Assembly: GCF_032062135.1 (NCBI RefSeq)
Contig: NC_092868.1
Span: 45,201,603-45,265,602 of the forward strand
Length of the DNA stretch: 64,000 nt
Reading direction: 5' to 3'
Origin: Pyxicephalus adspersus
Lineage: Eukaryota; Chordata; Amphibia; Anura; Pyxicephalidae
The translations under genes were made by a program, and so were the position numbers. Within the stretch, counting starts at the first letter, position 1; the number at the start of each line of letters is the position of its first letter. This document shows positions 12,052-23,350 of this stretch, one piece after another. The notes beneath the pieces were generated by a model. That model was not told the origin of the DNA. It did no database searches and saw nothing but the letters and a program-made list of their open reading frames with translations.

Positions 12052-12420
12052 TTTGTCTCAGTTCTGGCAGCTATTGCTTGATTGCTGCCCAGGGTTCTTT
12101 ATGCCTGACTTCTGGATTTCCACCCTGACCTGTTCTCGATTCCACCGTCACCTGCCCTGACCTTGGCACGTTCATAACCACAACTCCTGCCGGACATCTG
12201 CCCAGTCAGCTGTTCTTACAACAAAACCATCCAATCCTACTCACCTCTGGTGGAGAAAATCTGGGGGCCAGCCTTGCAGCAAAGTAGTCCAGTGGCCTCT
12301 AGGGTTGCCAGCCCACCAACCCTTGCAGGGTGCTCTAGAGAAGACCAGGTGTCACCTACACTCCACACCTCAGGTAATCCCAAGTCACCTGCCAGGGAGT
12401 GAATTCCTAACAATAACACT
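12052..12420. repeat. C-rich dispersed-repeat-like segment, unclassified
   Basis: This segment is strongly pyrimidine-rich, with repeated CTGACCTG/CCTGACC words, in the style of untranslated or LTR-adjacent parts of amphibian retrotransposons. No ends, primer-binding site or coding motifs are visible, so the class stays open. Confidence 0.3.
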
Positions 12421-12529
12421 CTTACTTTCAGTGCATTACTATAACCTTTGTCTGACTGCATTCCATTGCAAGTTGCTATGGGCTTCAGCAATTAGCACAT
12501 TTTTATAGCTTTTTGTAGCACCTGACTGA

Positions 12530-14190
12530 CCTAATATTAAAGCAGAATGAGTCATGCACAGCCAAACAAGGATACATTTCAGAGAAGCACACAAGTCCCA
12601 TGCACATTGACTCAGCATGCACTTAAAATTACATTTATGAAAAAGAAGAAAAAGGCCTGAGGTAATGTGGGAAAATATTTATTGCAATAGCGTAGAAATC
12701 AAGCTTTCATCATTTTCCGATAAATCTGTTTTAAATGTCAATTCACATTGTTTGCATAAGCTTGCCCATCCTTTTAAAAACAAATGTTGACTACCTTTGC
12801 CCAAACAAGTTCTCCAGTGCATAGTTTGCTGGATGGTTGGTAAGAAAGGCACATTCCTGCTCTGATCTTAGCCCCGAGAAATTAAATTGGGCTGGGGAGT
12901 GCCAACATTCCTTGGGCAAGTCCCTGCCAACTGTGGCCCTTACTGCTGGTACCTGACCGTCAAGAAAATGATTTAGCCACTTGTTGCATCTTTAGTATGG
13001 AAAAGGTTGCACAAGAATAAAGGTACAAATCAGTCAAATATTAAATCTAAACACCAGGAAATCAGCTAATTATGCAGTTAAATAACATATATGGGTGCTG
13101 CATTATCTGCCAATGGAATAATATTTGTGAACATATAGTTCTAAGATTTCTCCCAGCTGACTTTGGCTATCGATATAGAACATTTTAGACTGGTTCCCCA
13201 TTAAAAATGAATCTTTCCCACTCTTCCTGTGAAAGCATCCCAGTCATTGACATTCCTCACCTCCCATATCATGGCTTTGTCTCCTGTTACCAGTGTGGTT
13301 TACATACATATGGTGTACCCAGAGCATATGGTCTACCCTGAGGGATTTGGTTGTATCATAGAGGCATAATGAAGACATCATGATAATTTTGATATCACAA
13401 TATCAGTTGTACAATAAATTAGGTCAATATTATATAGTCTTTTTACCAATCGTGCCAAGAATAGTTCCTCTTTAAATCCATCCCCAAATGTAAAGGGGAA
13501 CAGAACACATTTTATTAAACTTGAACTGGACTCACCATAAAATACCTGGAGTGGCAAAGAAAAATAGACATAGACATTGGGATGAAGTATGACCCATCAG
13601 GCAGCATGTAAAGTACATTTAAATTGAATGATGAACCAAGGCTGTGCTGAACGTTCAGATTGTTTCCATATGTAACATATAGGATATTATGTGAGTCTAT
13701 TGAGCGGGTGTACTGTATGTTGCATGGGTTTAGGAAGTGGGAGAATATATAACTTTCCTATGATTGATTTATCTCAGCAGATTATTTGGATATGATCATT
13801 GCAAACTATTGTCTTGAGGAGGGGACATGAAATATCATGGTTACAGTAATGCACATGGGAAGTCCATACAAGTCTATACATTAGGTCTGGACACTAACAA
13901 CTCAGAGCTAGTAGTATTTGCCACTAGGAAAAAGTAGAAAAACACTTTTCTTTATGCACCGACCCTACACAACTCCAAGCTCACCAATTTCCATTCTTTA
14001 CATAGTAGGTGGCATCAAGAATCTCCATTTGCTTTTAGGCTATCCAAAAACCAGCATCACCCAGCCCCTTCCTCTCACACATGACTTGCTTGACACCCTG
14101 TAGTAGAGAAAAATCTCCTGGCTGCTTGCTACCCCTACACATGCAACAATTCCCAGCCAGAAGTCACTTTGGATCTTAATATAAAGAGAC
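12530..14190. other. Repeat-poor stretch, possible regulatory DNA at its start
   Basis: 12530-12960 is free of recognised repeats, of balanced composition, and dense in transcription-factor-like words (TGAGTCATGC, TGACTCAGCA, CATTCCTTGGGCAAG). This is how conserved non-coding elements often look. 12960-14190 shows nothing recognisable. Conservation cannot be judged from one sequence. Confidence 0.25.
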
Positions 14191-14404
14191 ATTGAGCCTG
14201 ATTTATTAAAGCTCTCCAAGACTAGAGAGGATACACTTGCATCAGTGAAGTGAGTGATCCAGCAAACCTGAAATGGATCTGGTCCAGTATTCTAAACTTT
14301 TGCTGGAAAATAGCAAATTACTTTGAAGAAATCCATTCCAGGTTTTCTGGATCACCCAGCTTCACTGATGAAAGTCTATCCTCTCTAGCCTTGGATAGCT
14401 TTAA

Positions 14405-15289
14405 CCACCTGAGCGTTACACTGAGGTCTAGATTTCTGTACCAAAAGTGATCCACTGTTTTTCATGAAATTTTTTTTTTAAATTGTAGACCTGTAACTTA
14501 CAGCAATATGTCCGAACAGGGGTTCTAGTAGATAATATGAATATAAAAACTCCAGTATGATTGGATACTGGAGTCTGTATTCAATCCAATACAAAATGAG
14601 CGTTTCAATTTACCAGTTATGTACTTTGTATTAATTTTATATTATTTTGGATTGGATTGGATACCCAAGTTTGTATCCAATCAAATACAAAATATAAATT
14701 TGAATTTCCAAGTTATTTACTTTTATTTTAATTTTTTTTATTTTTTGTATTGGATTGGATACTGGAGTTTGTATTCAATCCAATACAAAATGACAGTTTG
14801 AATTTACCAATTACAAACTTTGTATTTATTTGAATTATTTTGTATTGGATTGAATACAGGAGTTTGTATTGATTCCAATATAAAATGAATGAATGAGTTT
14901 CAATTTGAAATTCCCGCACAAGTGCCGACGTCATCATGCACGCAGGGAGGAGCCGCCCCTTTTTTTTGTTTCTCTGCCGGACGGCTTCTCGTTTCTGAGA
15001 TCATCCGGCGCTGGACGAAGAAGGACGTGGACGATCAGCGGGACCAGGTAAGATGCCGGGCGGCGGAACACAAGATACCGGCCGGCATCTTACCGGTCCC
15101 GCTGGCACCCGACTCTGGAGAGGGAGATCGACGGACGACGCTGGAATAGGAAAACGACACTGGAATAGGAAAACGACGCTGGATGTGCACAGCGGGACCA
15201 TGGAGGTAAGGGTGTGACAAAAATGCGGGCTTAACCATCCTAGACATTTTTTTTTGCCCGTACGAAGGTCGGGCTTAACGGCTAGGTGG
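14405..15289. mobile_element. Nested TTAA-flanked element, piggyBac-like
   Basis: The left end CCACCTGAGCG follows TTAA (14401-14404); the right end CGGCTAGGTGG precedes TTAA (15290-15293). Inverted, the right end reads CCACCTAGCCG, an imperfect match to the left. The element interrupts a hairpin MITE, and the TTAA belongs to the MITE, so the insertion is directly visible. The left interior holds a 96-bp tandem repeat. The right interior (14920-15235) is GC-rich, with GGACGAAG/GGAAAACGAC words and a small direct repeat near 15145-15180. No transposase motif was seen. Confidence 0.8.
14558..14900. repeat. Tandem repeat of about 96 bp inside the nested element
   Basis: A TTGGATACTGGAGTTTGTAT word or close variant recurs with key positions at 14567, 14663, 14761 and 14856, spaced 96, 98 and 95 bp. 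Each unit contains a small dyad (GGATACTGGAG...CAATCC) and an AT-rich part. About 3.5 units are present. Confidence 0.85.
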
Positions 15290-15305
15290 TTAATGAATCA
15301 GGACC

Positions 15306-15660
15306 ATTGTGTACCAATTCCAGCTCCCCATTGGAGCAATACCATTTTTTTATATTTTTAGATACATTTTTCAGTTCACTTCAGTTCAGTTGCATAACAT
15401 AACCGGACTTCTTTGCCTTTTCTTTCTCCAGTAGTATATGGATTTGGAGTGCTGCACTGTACAGGAATGCAGAGATTAATGGGAGATATAGTTCAATAAA
15501 GTAGTGGTAAATAGTGCCTGGGATCAAGACAGTTCTTGTGATTAGTTATTGTGGTATAGCACCCAAATAGAGCATGTACTGTATGTAACTAGTGTTGCAT
15601 CAAAAACTGAAGTTTTAAGAATTTTCTATACCACAACTAAATGCGGTTAAAATATATTGT
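15306..15660. other. Plain stretch
   Basis: Apart from a CAGTTCACTTCAGTTCAGTT local repeat near 15371, nothing is recognised. Confidence 0.4.
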
Positions 15661-15664
15661 TTAT

Positions 15665-16225
15665 TAGTAATGAGCCTGGTTAATATTTAGATGGGAGTTA
15701 TATTTTCCCAGGGTATAGAGCATGGGCTCTTTAAAACCAGGGTGTGCACTGGGGAAAAAGTCCAGTAAAGTGGAGGCAACTTTGTTAAGGTTGCTGGGTC
15801 TTAGTAAATTTCAAGGCCATGGACTCTGGAATGTGAAGGAAAGTACTGGGTGGGCCTTCCTAATTTGGTTCGTACTTGGATGGGAGTACATCACAGGTAC
15901 ACCCAATGGTTTTTGTGCAGCAATTTTGTGCAGCTCTGCTATAAGAGCACAGGTGTGCTACTATGGAGGATGAAGTGGAAATAGCAGCATGTTGGTTGGA
16001 ACCAAGCCTCTGTGGAGACTATGCTATTTGCAAAGGAAACCTGTTGTGGCTGTTCATCTTTGCAAGTTTGATTTATGGACTTTGAGGACTTTGTACCCTT
16101 GTGTCCAGCTCAGGTAAGCTGCCTTTTTGCTTTATTTTACCTTTATGCTAAAGGAAGCTGTTTTTGGTTTGAGAGCAGAATAAAGAGACTGTTTTCTTAA
16201 TCAAACTACTCTGCAAGGGCTAATC
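15665..16225 (+). repeat. Possible solo LTR or LTR-like unit
   Basis: A GC-richer block of about 560 bp carries an AATAAAG polyadenylation-type signal at 16181-16187 followed by a T-rich stretch. An upstream block contains CTTGGATGGGAGTACATCAC. The layout (promoter-like part, AATAAA, short tail) suggests a long terminal repeat. No matching second LTR, primer-binding site or gag/pol frame was found, and ends are uncertain. Confidence 0.3.
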
Positions 16226-17270
16226 CCTCTAATATCACATGCACATACTGGAAAACCCAAAAATATACTCCCAATATGGAAATGACTCAGCACCATTGTC
16301 CCGTTTTAAAGGGTAGGCAGCTCTCACTAGTGTCTTCACTATCCTGACACCTCTTCCACCTACTGAACCTTCTTGGATCACTAGAAAACCAGAGACAACT
16401 CCTTCTACTTTCAGATACCCACCTGCTGGCACTATGGCCTGTCCATTCAAGAGAAGCCCCCGATAGACCACCTAAAATACTTACATATAAAACACATGCT
16501 ATAGTTTCCCTTTGAATCAGCAAAGGAAAACTAACTTGGTGAAGTTTTTGAGCTATTCTTTTATTTAGAACAATACCAATACCGCTATATTCTATTTGTT
16601 CATTTTTCATATCAAAAATTCTTGCATTACTGCACAGTGACACCTGACTTGCATTATCACAATGCTGTCTTTGAAGAAACTGTCGTAACACCATACAGAT
16701 TAATATGAATTTATTAATTGCACATGTCAATATTAAGTTTTCCCATGTTTGAAACATCTGTTCCTTTTCTTACGGGAATCCTATGTGCGAGATTCTGGGA
16801 GGTTTCCGAACAGGTAATCGGAAAACAGAGATTGTGATCGCCGTTTACTGGAACTGTCTGATTCAAGACTGCATCATCAATTCTCGTTAATGTCTGTGCT
16901 GTCACAATGTTCTAGGGTCCCTTCCAATATATTATTATAATAGATGGTGTGTGTGTCATTTTATTAGGTGTTAAAATGAAGTTTTATTGCTTTTCCCTAT
17001 CACCTTATGATTGGATGTGCAGATAAAACTTATCATTATTCTGCTTATGTTCATTTTAACCATTATAGTGCGATCGGAGCCAGTACCAAGTATATTATGC
17101 AGGGAGACATGAGTTGCTTTATTATTTCTCTTCTGCTTGTCCTTAAAAGAATTTTAGGGAAGGGGGAGAGGAGCAGAGATGGTCAGACAATAATTACGGT
17201 GAGGAGAAAACAGAAAGAGCTTAGATTCCTCTATTAGGATTTGGGTTTTATGCCAGCCCTGTCTCAATTT
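16226..17270. other. Unassigned stretch with overlapping open frames
   Basis: A 156-codon minus-strand frame (16757-16287) overlaps a plus-strand frame from 16239 to 16471 that has one internal stop (near 16313) and a proline/threonine-rich end. A separate 63-codon minus frame lies at 16905-16714. None of the peptides is recognised. Open frames on both strands argue for chance or an old mobile element rather than a gene. Confidence 0.25.
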
Positions 17271-17272
17271 TA

Positions 17273-17897
17273 TATTTACAATACAGCAAAGAGAAGAGAC
17301 ATAGGGCTTTCTGGCATACAATTTAAAGCGTGTTTACTTCAAACAGAGAGAGTAGACATATTACATAAATTGGTATTAGTATTCATATAAATAATGGTAG
17401 TCATCACCCAAATATTATTTAATAGTTCAAACTATTTTGTGGTCTTACGTGATACTGTTGCCTTTGTACCCGACGTGTTTCGCTGGTAGGCTTCTTCAGG
17501 GGACTTAGAGACTTTCACTAGTTTATAGAGTAGTAGTAAGTAAAGTCCAATTAATAACTTAATCAAAAAATATTCAGTACACCCAAGTCAACATAGCAAC
17601 ATAAAAACTTGAAGAACAATTTACACTTACATGAGGATGGTATCCACTTGGTCCTATTTAACAGCCAGGTTTATTGAACAGAAGAAAGAATGTTTTGGTG
17701 ACCTAGATAAGAAGGTGATTGGTTTTACCCCTAAAAGGTTTGAACTATTAAATAATATTTGGGTGATGACTACCAATATTTATATGAACACTAATACCAA
17801 TTTATGTACCATAGCTACTCTCTGTTTGAAGTAAAAATGCTTTTAATTGTATGTCAAAAAACCCTCTATGTCTCTTCTCTTTGCTGTATTGTAAATA
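17273..17897. mobile_element. Foldback element with 160-bp inverted arms
   Basis: The left arm (17273-17432) and right arm (17738-17897) are near-complete reverse complements, for example TATTTACAATACAGCAAAG on the left and CTTTGCTGTATTGTAAATA on the right. The 305-bp loop holds CGACGTGTTTCGC...GCTTCTTCAGG, a motif found again at 56969-57002. Arms differ by scattered substitutions and small indels. There is no coding potential; the 67-codon frame in the right half is incidental. Superfamily unknown. Confidence 0.85.
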
Positions 17898-18750
17898 ATT
17901 ACTGTCTTCGTGCCTGGCCAGGAGTTTAGCCTGAACAAATCCAAGTTTAGATTCCGTAGGGGCCAGGTATATTAATCAACCTGTACTGTTTGCCACCTGC
18001 TAGTTAATAATTAGAACTTCAATATAATCATGTGCTTCCTCTGCACACCAGGCCTCATTTAGCAGTGCTTAAATGGCCTTCACAAGATTCACCTGATGTC
18101 TGATACAGGAAGATTTGTTTTTTACTGCTTTCTAGCTACTGGTTTCTGGATAATTTTCCTGTTAAGACTTGGATTTTCTGTTGTTAACACTTCCCCTGCT
18201 GCCAGCCCTGGCCTTCATATTGTTCCCTGACCACATTTGCTATCCTTCTCTGTGGCCTTTCAGCTTGTCTCAACTGCATGGCTGTTACCCTACAGTGACA
18301 GAGGACACTTCATCTCGTGACACCAGGAGCAGAATTAAACTGGACTTCATAAGTATAATTTAATTACAGATGGTGTTTGAATGCATGAGTAGTTGTTGTG
18401 GGCATTTTCAATACCTAAGAACCTATTGTACCAACGTATGGCAACCAATGTGCTAAACATGTGTGCTAATTTATAATAAGAACACATCTTTTGTGAGTGC
18501 AGCATGGATCATTGCGGTGCCATATGGGATGTCAATACATTGTACAGAAGAGCCCAAAGCACAAAAAGGGCATGCATATATAGCTAACGCTTACCATGAT
18601 GCAAGAGTTTGCATTAACACACTACAATTTTTAATTGTTAATTGGCCATCAATATTGAAAATGTCTTTGCTTGTCTAGGGGCTCTAAGGATTGCACTATT
18701 TCCACGTCAATTGGACAATTTTTTTTGGATACAGTATAGGGATTTGCTTA
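17898..18750. other. Plain stretch
   Basis: No gene or repeat recognised. The frames at 18169-18363 and 18463-18678 have no familiar motif. Confidence 0.4.
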
Positions 18751-18752
18751 TC

Positions 18753-18863
18753 TCTGGACATTCAAGAAACAAACCATCCCAAATTGCTGCTTGTAATTTG
18801 AAAGGGAAGCCACTTCCCTTGATGGATTTAAAGTCATTCGCAGCTGTCCTTACAATAATATAT
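18753..18863. repeat. Duplicated segment, copy 1
   Basis: This segment (TCTGGACATTCAAGAAACAA ... CAGCTGTCCTTACAATA) is repeated in the same orientation at 19123-19243. The copies differ mainly by a 12-bp insertion or deletion after CATCCC and a few substitutions. Confidence 0.9.
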
Positions 18864-19028
18864 ACAAATAATATATGAAAATAATTAAATGAAATTAAGG
18901 ATACAAAAAAGACAGAAGTAAGAACTAGGGGGAGGATGGTTTATGCAGTGACAATTTAGGGTCTCATTCACTCTCCTGGTCAGCTATGGTGCATTAAACA
19001 CACAAGCGTTCCTTTGAGTTCTTTGTTT

Positions 19029-19098
19029 TCCAATCAGCAGATAGCACAAGCTTTGCTCATTACAGCACAAGCGTTCAGCAGATAGCACAAGCTTTGTT
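19029..19098. repeat. Short local duplication
   Basis: CAGCAGATAGCACAAGCTTTG occurs at about 19036 and again at about 19077, the second copy following a CAGCACAAGCGTT linker. Confidence 0.8.
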
Positions 19099-19122
19099 GG
19101 TTTTAGGATATCTGCAGCTTAT

Positions 19123-19243
19123 GTCTGGACATTCAAGAAACAAACCATCCCCAAACCACAACAAATTGCTGCTTGTAATTTGAAAGGTAAGCCACTTCCC
19201 TTGATGGATCTAAAGTCACTCCCAGCTGTCCTTACAATACTAT
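19123..19243. repeat. Duplicated segment, copy 2
   Basis: Direct copy of 18753-18863, 370 bp downstream, with the extra CCAAACCACAAC stretch. It may be a tandem duplication or two fragments of one dispersed repeat. Confidence 0.9.
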
Positions 19244-19808
19244 ATTTGTGTTTTTTAGCTAGCATTTCAGAACTTATTTAGATGTTGCATAGACCAATCG
19301 TGGCTTGACAATATCAACCATGACAAGATTAGACTGTGTTAATTTAGTGTTTAAAATCAAGATTAGGGGTTATGCACAAGGTTACAGCTAATGTTAGGTT
19401 TAGATGTTACAAGTTAAATGAAAAATTAATGTTAGGGGTGGACATAGGGGGGTACAACCTGTGCCCCTTCACAAAGACTCCGGACCCTTCTCAACCAATA
19501 GGGGAGCCACATGTCAGTTCGGTAGGGAGGCTCCAACACAGTACTGCACAGGGGCCCACTGTTGACTGTCTGCCATTGGTTTTAAATGTTTATCTATCAA
19601 ACTAGTCTTTACATTAAAATGCTCTTGCCAGACAATGCATTTCCTTGTACTTTATTTTATAGATCTTGGTCACTTGCCACCAGTCTGCTCACTGAGCAAA
19701 TAAGAAGCCTGTGAGCAAGCTTCCAAGAGAGACTGCTCTGCAGTAGACTTTACCTGTCTCACATTATTGAAAAATAATATATGGAAATAATGTCTGTATT
19801 AAATTGTA
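19244..19808. other. Plain stretch
   Basis: No gene or repeat recognised. Confidence 0.4.
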
Positions 19809-19910
19809 CAGGTAGTCCCCGGGTTACATACGAAATAGGGATAGGGTTTGTTCTTAAGTTGAATTTGTTTGTAAGTCAGAATAGGTACATTATTTTAATA
19901 AATGTCATTT
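19809..19910 (+). mobile_element. Left-end fragment of a CAGGTAGTCCCCGGG element
   Basis: It starts CAGGTAGTCCCCGGGTTAC directly after TA and continues with GTTTGTTCTTAAGTTGAATT and GTAAGTCAGAA. The matching opposite end appears at 11351-11365. TA flanks fit a Tc1/mariner-type (Tigger/pogo-like) element. The right end is not visible. Confidence 0.55.
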
Positions 19911-21439
19911 GGACAAATGTTTGTCTTAACATAATATTAGGCAGCATGGTGTCAGTTCAAATCCTCACTGTGAGTTAGTCACAAACAAAGCAAAAACAAA
20001 TTGAGTACTACTTGTATTAAATTATATTTGTCTACTCTCACCTTTTAGGCAGAACTTTTGTTAGATTGTTGCCTCTGATACTTTCCATATCAGCTTGCTT
20101 GCTGCTCCAGGGTCACTCTAACAGCCAGTCACTTGACTTGGTGCCCAGCCATTATCCTAGACATTAAATATCCATACATTGCATTGGTTATGGCAAAGAA
20201 ATCTGCTGTATGCAGTTTGTAGTTAATGGCTCTATAATATTAGGCTATATTTATACCATACACCAGCGTCTCTAAATGTAAACCTGGCTGATGGTGTCAA
20301 ATGGGATGATAAGCATGGCTCTCCCTACTTTCCTGAAATGAAGAGTAATCCTCCTATTTTGGGATTTGAGATGGAACGAGACACTGGAATACTTTGTTTT
20401 TAGAAGGTGTTACTGTGCTATGTACTAACACTAAATATGTTACTTATTATTGGCTAAGATGTCACAATCCCTTTAATGATGGAAGTATTTTTCTAACATC
20501 ATATAGGTAGCGGACCCCCCTTGTGTAGAGGTAAAACGATTATCCATATGCTTTTGAATACAGCTATCATAGTGGCCTTCTAAAACACAACTCCCGTGCT
20601 TTGTGTGGGAAGAAAGTTCTTGGATCCAATGTACCATAATGAACAAAAGATGTTTAAAACAAGACAGGCTGATATGTTATCTTGTCCCCTAAGTACGCCC
20701 AATCAATTTCACCATGGCATACCAAATGCGTATGATGAATAACAGCTCAGCAAGACTCCATCTAATATGCCGAAAATATGTTATTGTGCAGTTTCTAAAT
20801 CAGGATAACAATTTGACTCTAGAGAGGTCACTCAACTTTTTTTTTCTACTTCATGGTATGTGATATATACGTTTAAATCTGGAATACATAGACCAGTCGG
20901 ACTGAGGCTAATCTGTTGAAATCTGACATATTTGTGAAGCCCTGCAGCTGATAAAGAATAGAATGAAAATTGCTTGTCAAAAGTTATCAAAATACCATTG
21001 TTAAAAATGCCTGAGAGAACACAAAAATCTGCAGGAATTAGAGACTCGTTGCAGGCCATGCATATTAAAAGATTCCTGCATAATCATGATGGGGGGGGGG
21101 GCTGTTATTATTAAATCACAAACAAAAAAAAGATCAGTTACTCTTTATGTTCTGCTGTTCCTAAACTTTGCACAGCCTGGGTAACTTGTAATAAAGTGGA
21201 CCTACCTTTAAAAGTTTACAGCAACAGATTGCATGGTCCTTGGCTACCAGATGCATTGAGGGTGCTTTACATCCTCAGAGACTTACTTTTTTTAAAGTGC
21301 ACCCCAATTATGAGTTGTAGCCTATACAGGGCTGATAATTATCTTACATCATCTATGTTACAGAACAAAGTCATTTAATCAATAAGTGAACCTGGCATGA
21401 CTCAAAATGGGCAAAACACAGATTCACTTGCCAATTACC
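19911..21439. other. Plain stretch
   Basis: No gene or transposon recognised. A G-run of ten lies near 21091-21101. Confidence 0.4.
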
Positions 21440-21447
21440 TTCTAATG

Positions 21448-22050
21448 CAGGGGTAGCCAACCTTTCCAACCTCACAGACCACTAAATTCATAATTTTAAA
21501 TCCCGCGGACCGATAATATGATTTTTTAAAAAAAGATAAATACATTTTTAAGATAATGATCTTCTTAATGGTGCCTGACAAGGACTGTGGAGGCTCTGAT
21601 TTATTGATCAGCTCACGGTTAAGTGAAGTATTACTATTTGTCCTATTATCATTATTTGCATTATTTTCAGTATTACTAAAGAAATGCTAAATATTTGTTT
21701 GCTTCTAAGACCAAACAAGAAATGATATATATGAAAGTCAAACCATTTGATGCCATTTAATATAACAGTTAAAGAAAATACACAGTTAAGGTCCTACTTA
21801 CCTAAAAGTCATCTGAGGAATAACTAAACATAAATAAATGGGAATCTGTATTCACAGATTGGGATGACTGTTTTTCTGTCTCTAGTACAGTTCGTGAATT
21901 TAGTGCAAGAATTTATTAGAATATTATTTTTGTTTTATTACTAATAAAACATAGAATTTGCAAATAATATCCAAATTTTTCTGTGGACTACAAACATTTT
22001 CTCTGGGACCACCAGTGCACAGTCCACAGACCACTGGTTGGCGACCGCTG
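21448..22050. mobile_element. hAT-type non-autonomous element with 8-bp duplication
   Basis: Ends are CAGGGGTAGCCAACC and GGTTGGCGACCGCTG, inverted matches at 13 of 15 bases. TTCTAATG flanks both sides exactly (21440-21447 and 22051-22058), the 8-bp target duplication expected of hAT. The 603-bp AT-rich interior has no transposase frame. Subterminal words (CAGACCAC, GTGGACTAC) match the family at 27131-27460. Confidence 0.9.
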
Positions 22051-22265
22051 TTCTAATGTATATCTGTATATGCAGGTTTTCCAGAATTGCATTGGACACA
22101 TATGGTTAGTTTAGGTTTTCCTTATAAAGAAATATAATTTTAAAACACATAAGATGAGGGTTCCTTGTTTTGCAGTTCTTCATAAATTGTTTAGTTTGCT
22201 GAAGACACGCATTGTATAAACATGATTAAATATATTCAGGTTTTGTGTTGCCATAATATCTAAAG

Positions 22266-22597
22266 CAGCCTTTCCCAACCTTTTACTCCCTTTAAGTTAT
22301 TTCTAGGTCTACGAGAACCTCTGCTAAAATCAGTGCATTGGGTGTCAATTTTATCAATGACAATTGCAAAACTGATAAGCTGAAAGCATGTTCCCCTTAC
22401 AATTGTGGTCTGAATGCCAACCTAAAGACAGATAAACTGGGGTATGCAGAGTCATACTGTTGGCACTGAATGTGGCATTGACTCAAGAACTTTGCAGTTA
22501 CCAGCAAATTGGAAGTCAGTCATCCACAACTCAAGAAACCTTTAGCAACATCTAGTAGGGCCCTAGGGTTCTATGGAACACTAGTTGAGAATGGCTG
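22266..22597. mobile_element. hAT-type MITE with 8-bp duplication
   Basis: Ends CAGCCTTTCCCAACC and GTTGAGAATGGCTG are inverted partners. ATCTAAAG flanks both sides exactly (22258-22265, 22598-22605). It is 332 bp long, non-coding, and distinct in sequence from the element 200 bp to its left. Confidence 0.9.
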
Positions 22598-22605
22598 ATC
22601 TAAAG

Positions 22606-23297
22606 CAACCTTGTCAACATTGATAGAAATAGTTTGCAAAAAAAGAGATATAACCTATATATAGATACATAAGCAACTCACCAATGGGTGATCAGTAAAC
22701 AATAGCTCTGCTCCATTCTGTTCTGCAAGAACCAGTTGTTTCCCATGAGATGCCACCATGTTGCTTCTTATGTAACATGGAGCCAGGATGTCAATCACAT
22801 CTTACAGGTCATTATAAAGATACCCCTATGTATTTATCAATTACGTTAATCAATTTGTTAAAGTCTAGGAGCTATCTTACCTTTTTATTTCTATCCATAT
22901 AATTGGATTTAGACAGCTCCCGTGGACAACACAATTACAGGTTGGTGACCTGATTTTTTTTTTTTAATGAAGTTAAGCAGTAAAAGTTGGTCACTGTTTG
23001 ATCCCAAGTCTGGGATTGGTCAGTAAAGGAGGAACAATAGATTGGTGAGCAGAATATTTTTATCTCCAGTTGGTATGTTCCTTGCCAACATATTTGCATG
23101 TGGCACATTGGATCCCAGTACCGCCCCTTTCTTTCTAAGATTGAGTTTCACTGTACAAAGGGTTTATAAAAATAGTTATATATTGATTAAGAAAAAATAC
23201 TGCAATAATTTTTTTTTAAGTTTTTAAATTTTAGATTCATTTAAACAGGTATTACCTCTTTTTCTGCAATACTTATATAATCCAATACTATATTATA

Positions 23298-23300
<3 letters not shown>
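22606..23300. other. Plain stretch
   Basis: No gene or transposon recognised. Confidence 0.4.

Positions 23301-23342
<42 letters not shown>
23296..23342. repeat. AT dinucleotide microsatellite
   Basis: An uninterrupted AT run of roughly 40 bp, followed by ACACATATAC. Confidence 0.97.

Positions 23343-23350
<8 letters not shown>

Larger units (their letters stand above)
14194..15305. mobile_element. Hairpin MITE split by a nested TTAA element
   Basis: The MITE runs 14194-14400 and resumes at 15294-15305. Its left arm (GAGCCTGATTTATTAAAGC..., GTGATCCAGCAAACCTG) is the inverse of its right arm (CCAGGTTTTCTGGATCACCC...CTTGGATAGC). The expected right terminus, AGCTTTAATAAATCAGG, is cut exactly at its TTAA and finished by TGAATCAGGACC after the insert. 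A 3-bp ATT may flank the MITE on both sides. Confidence 0.85.
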
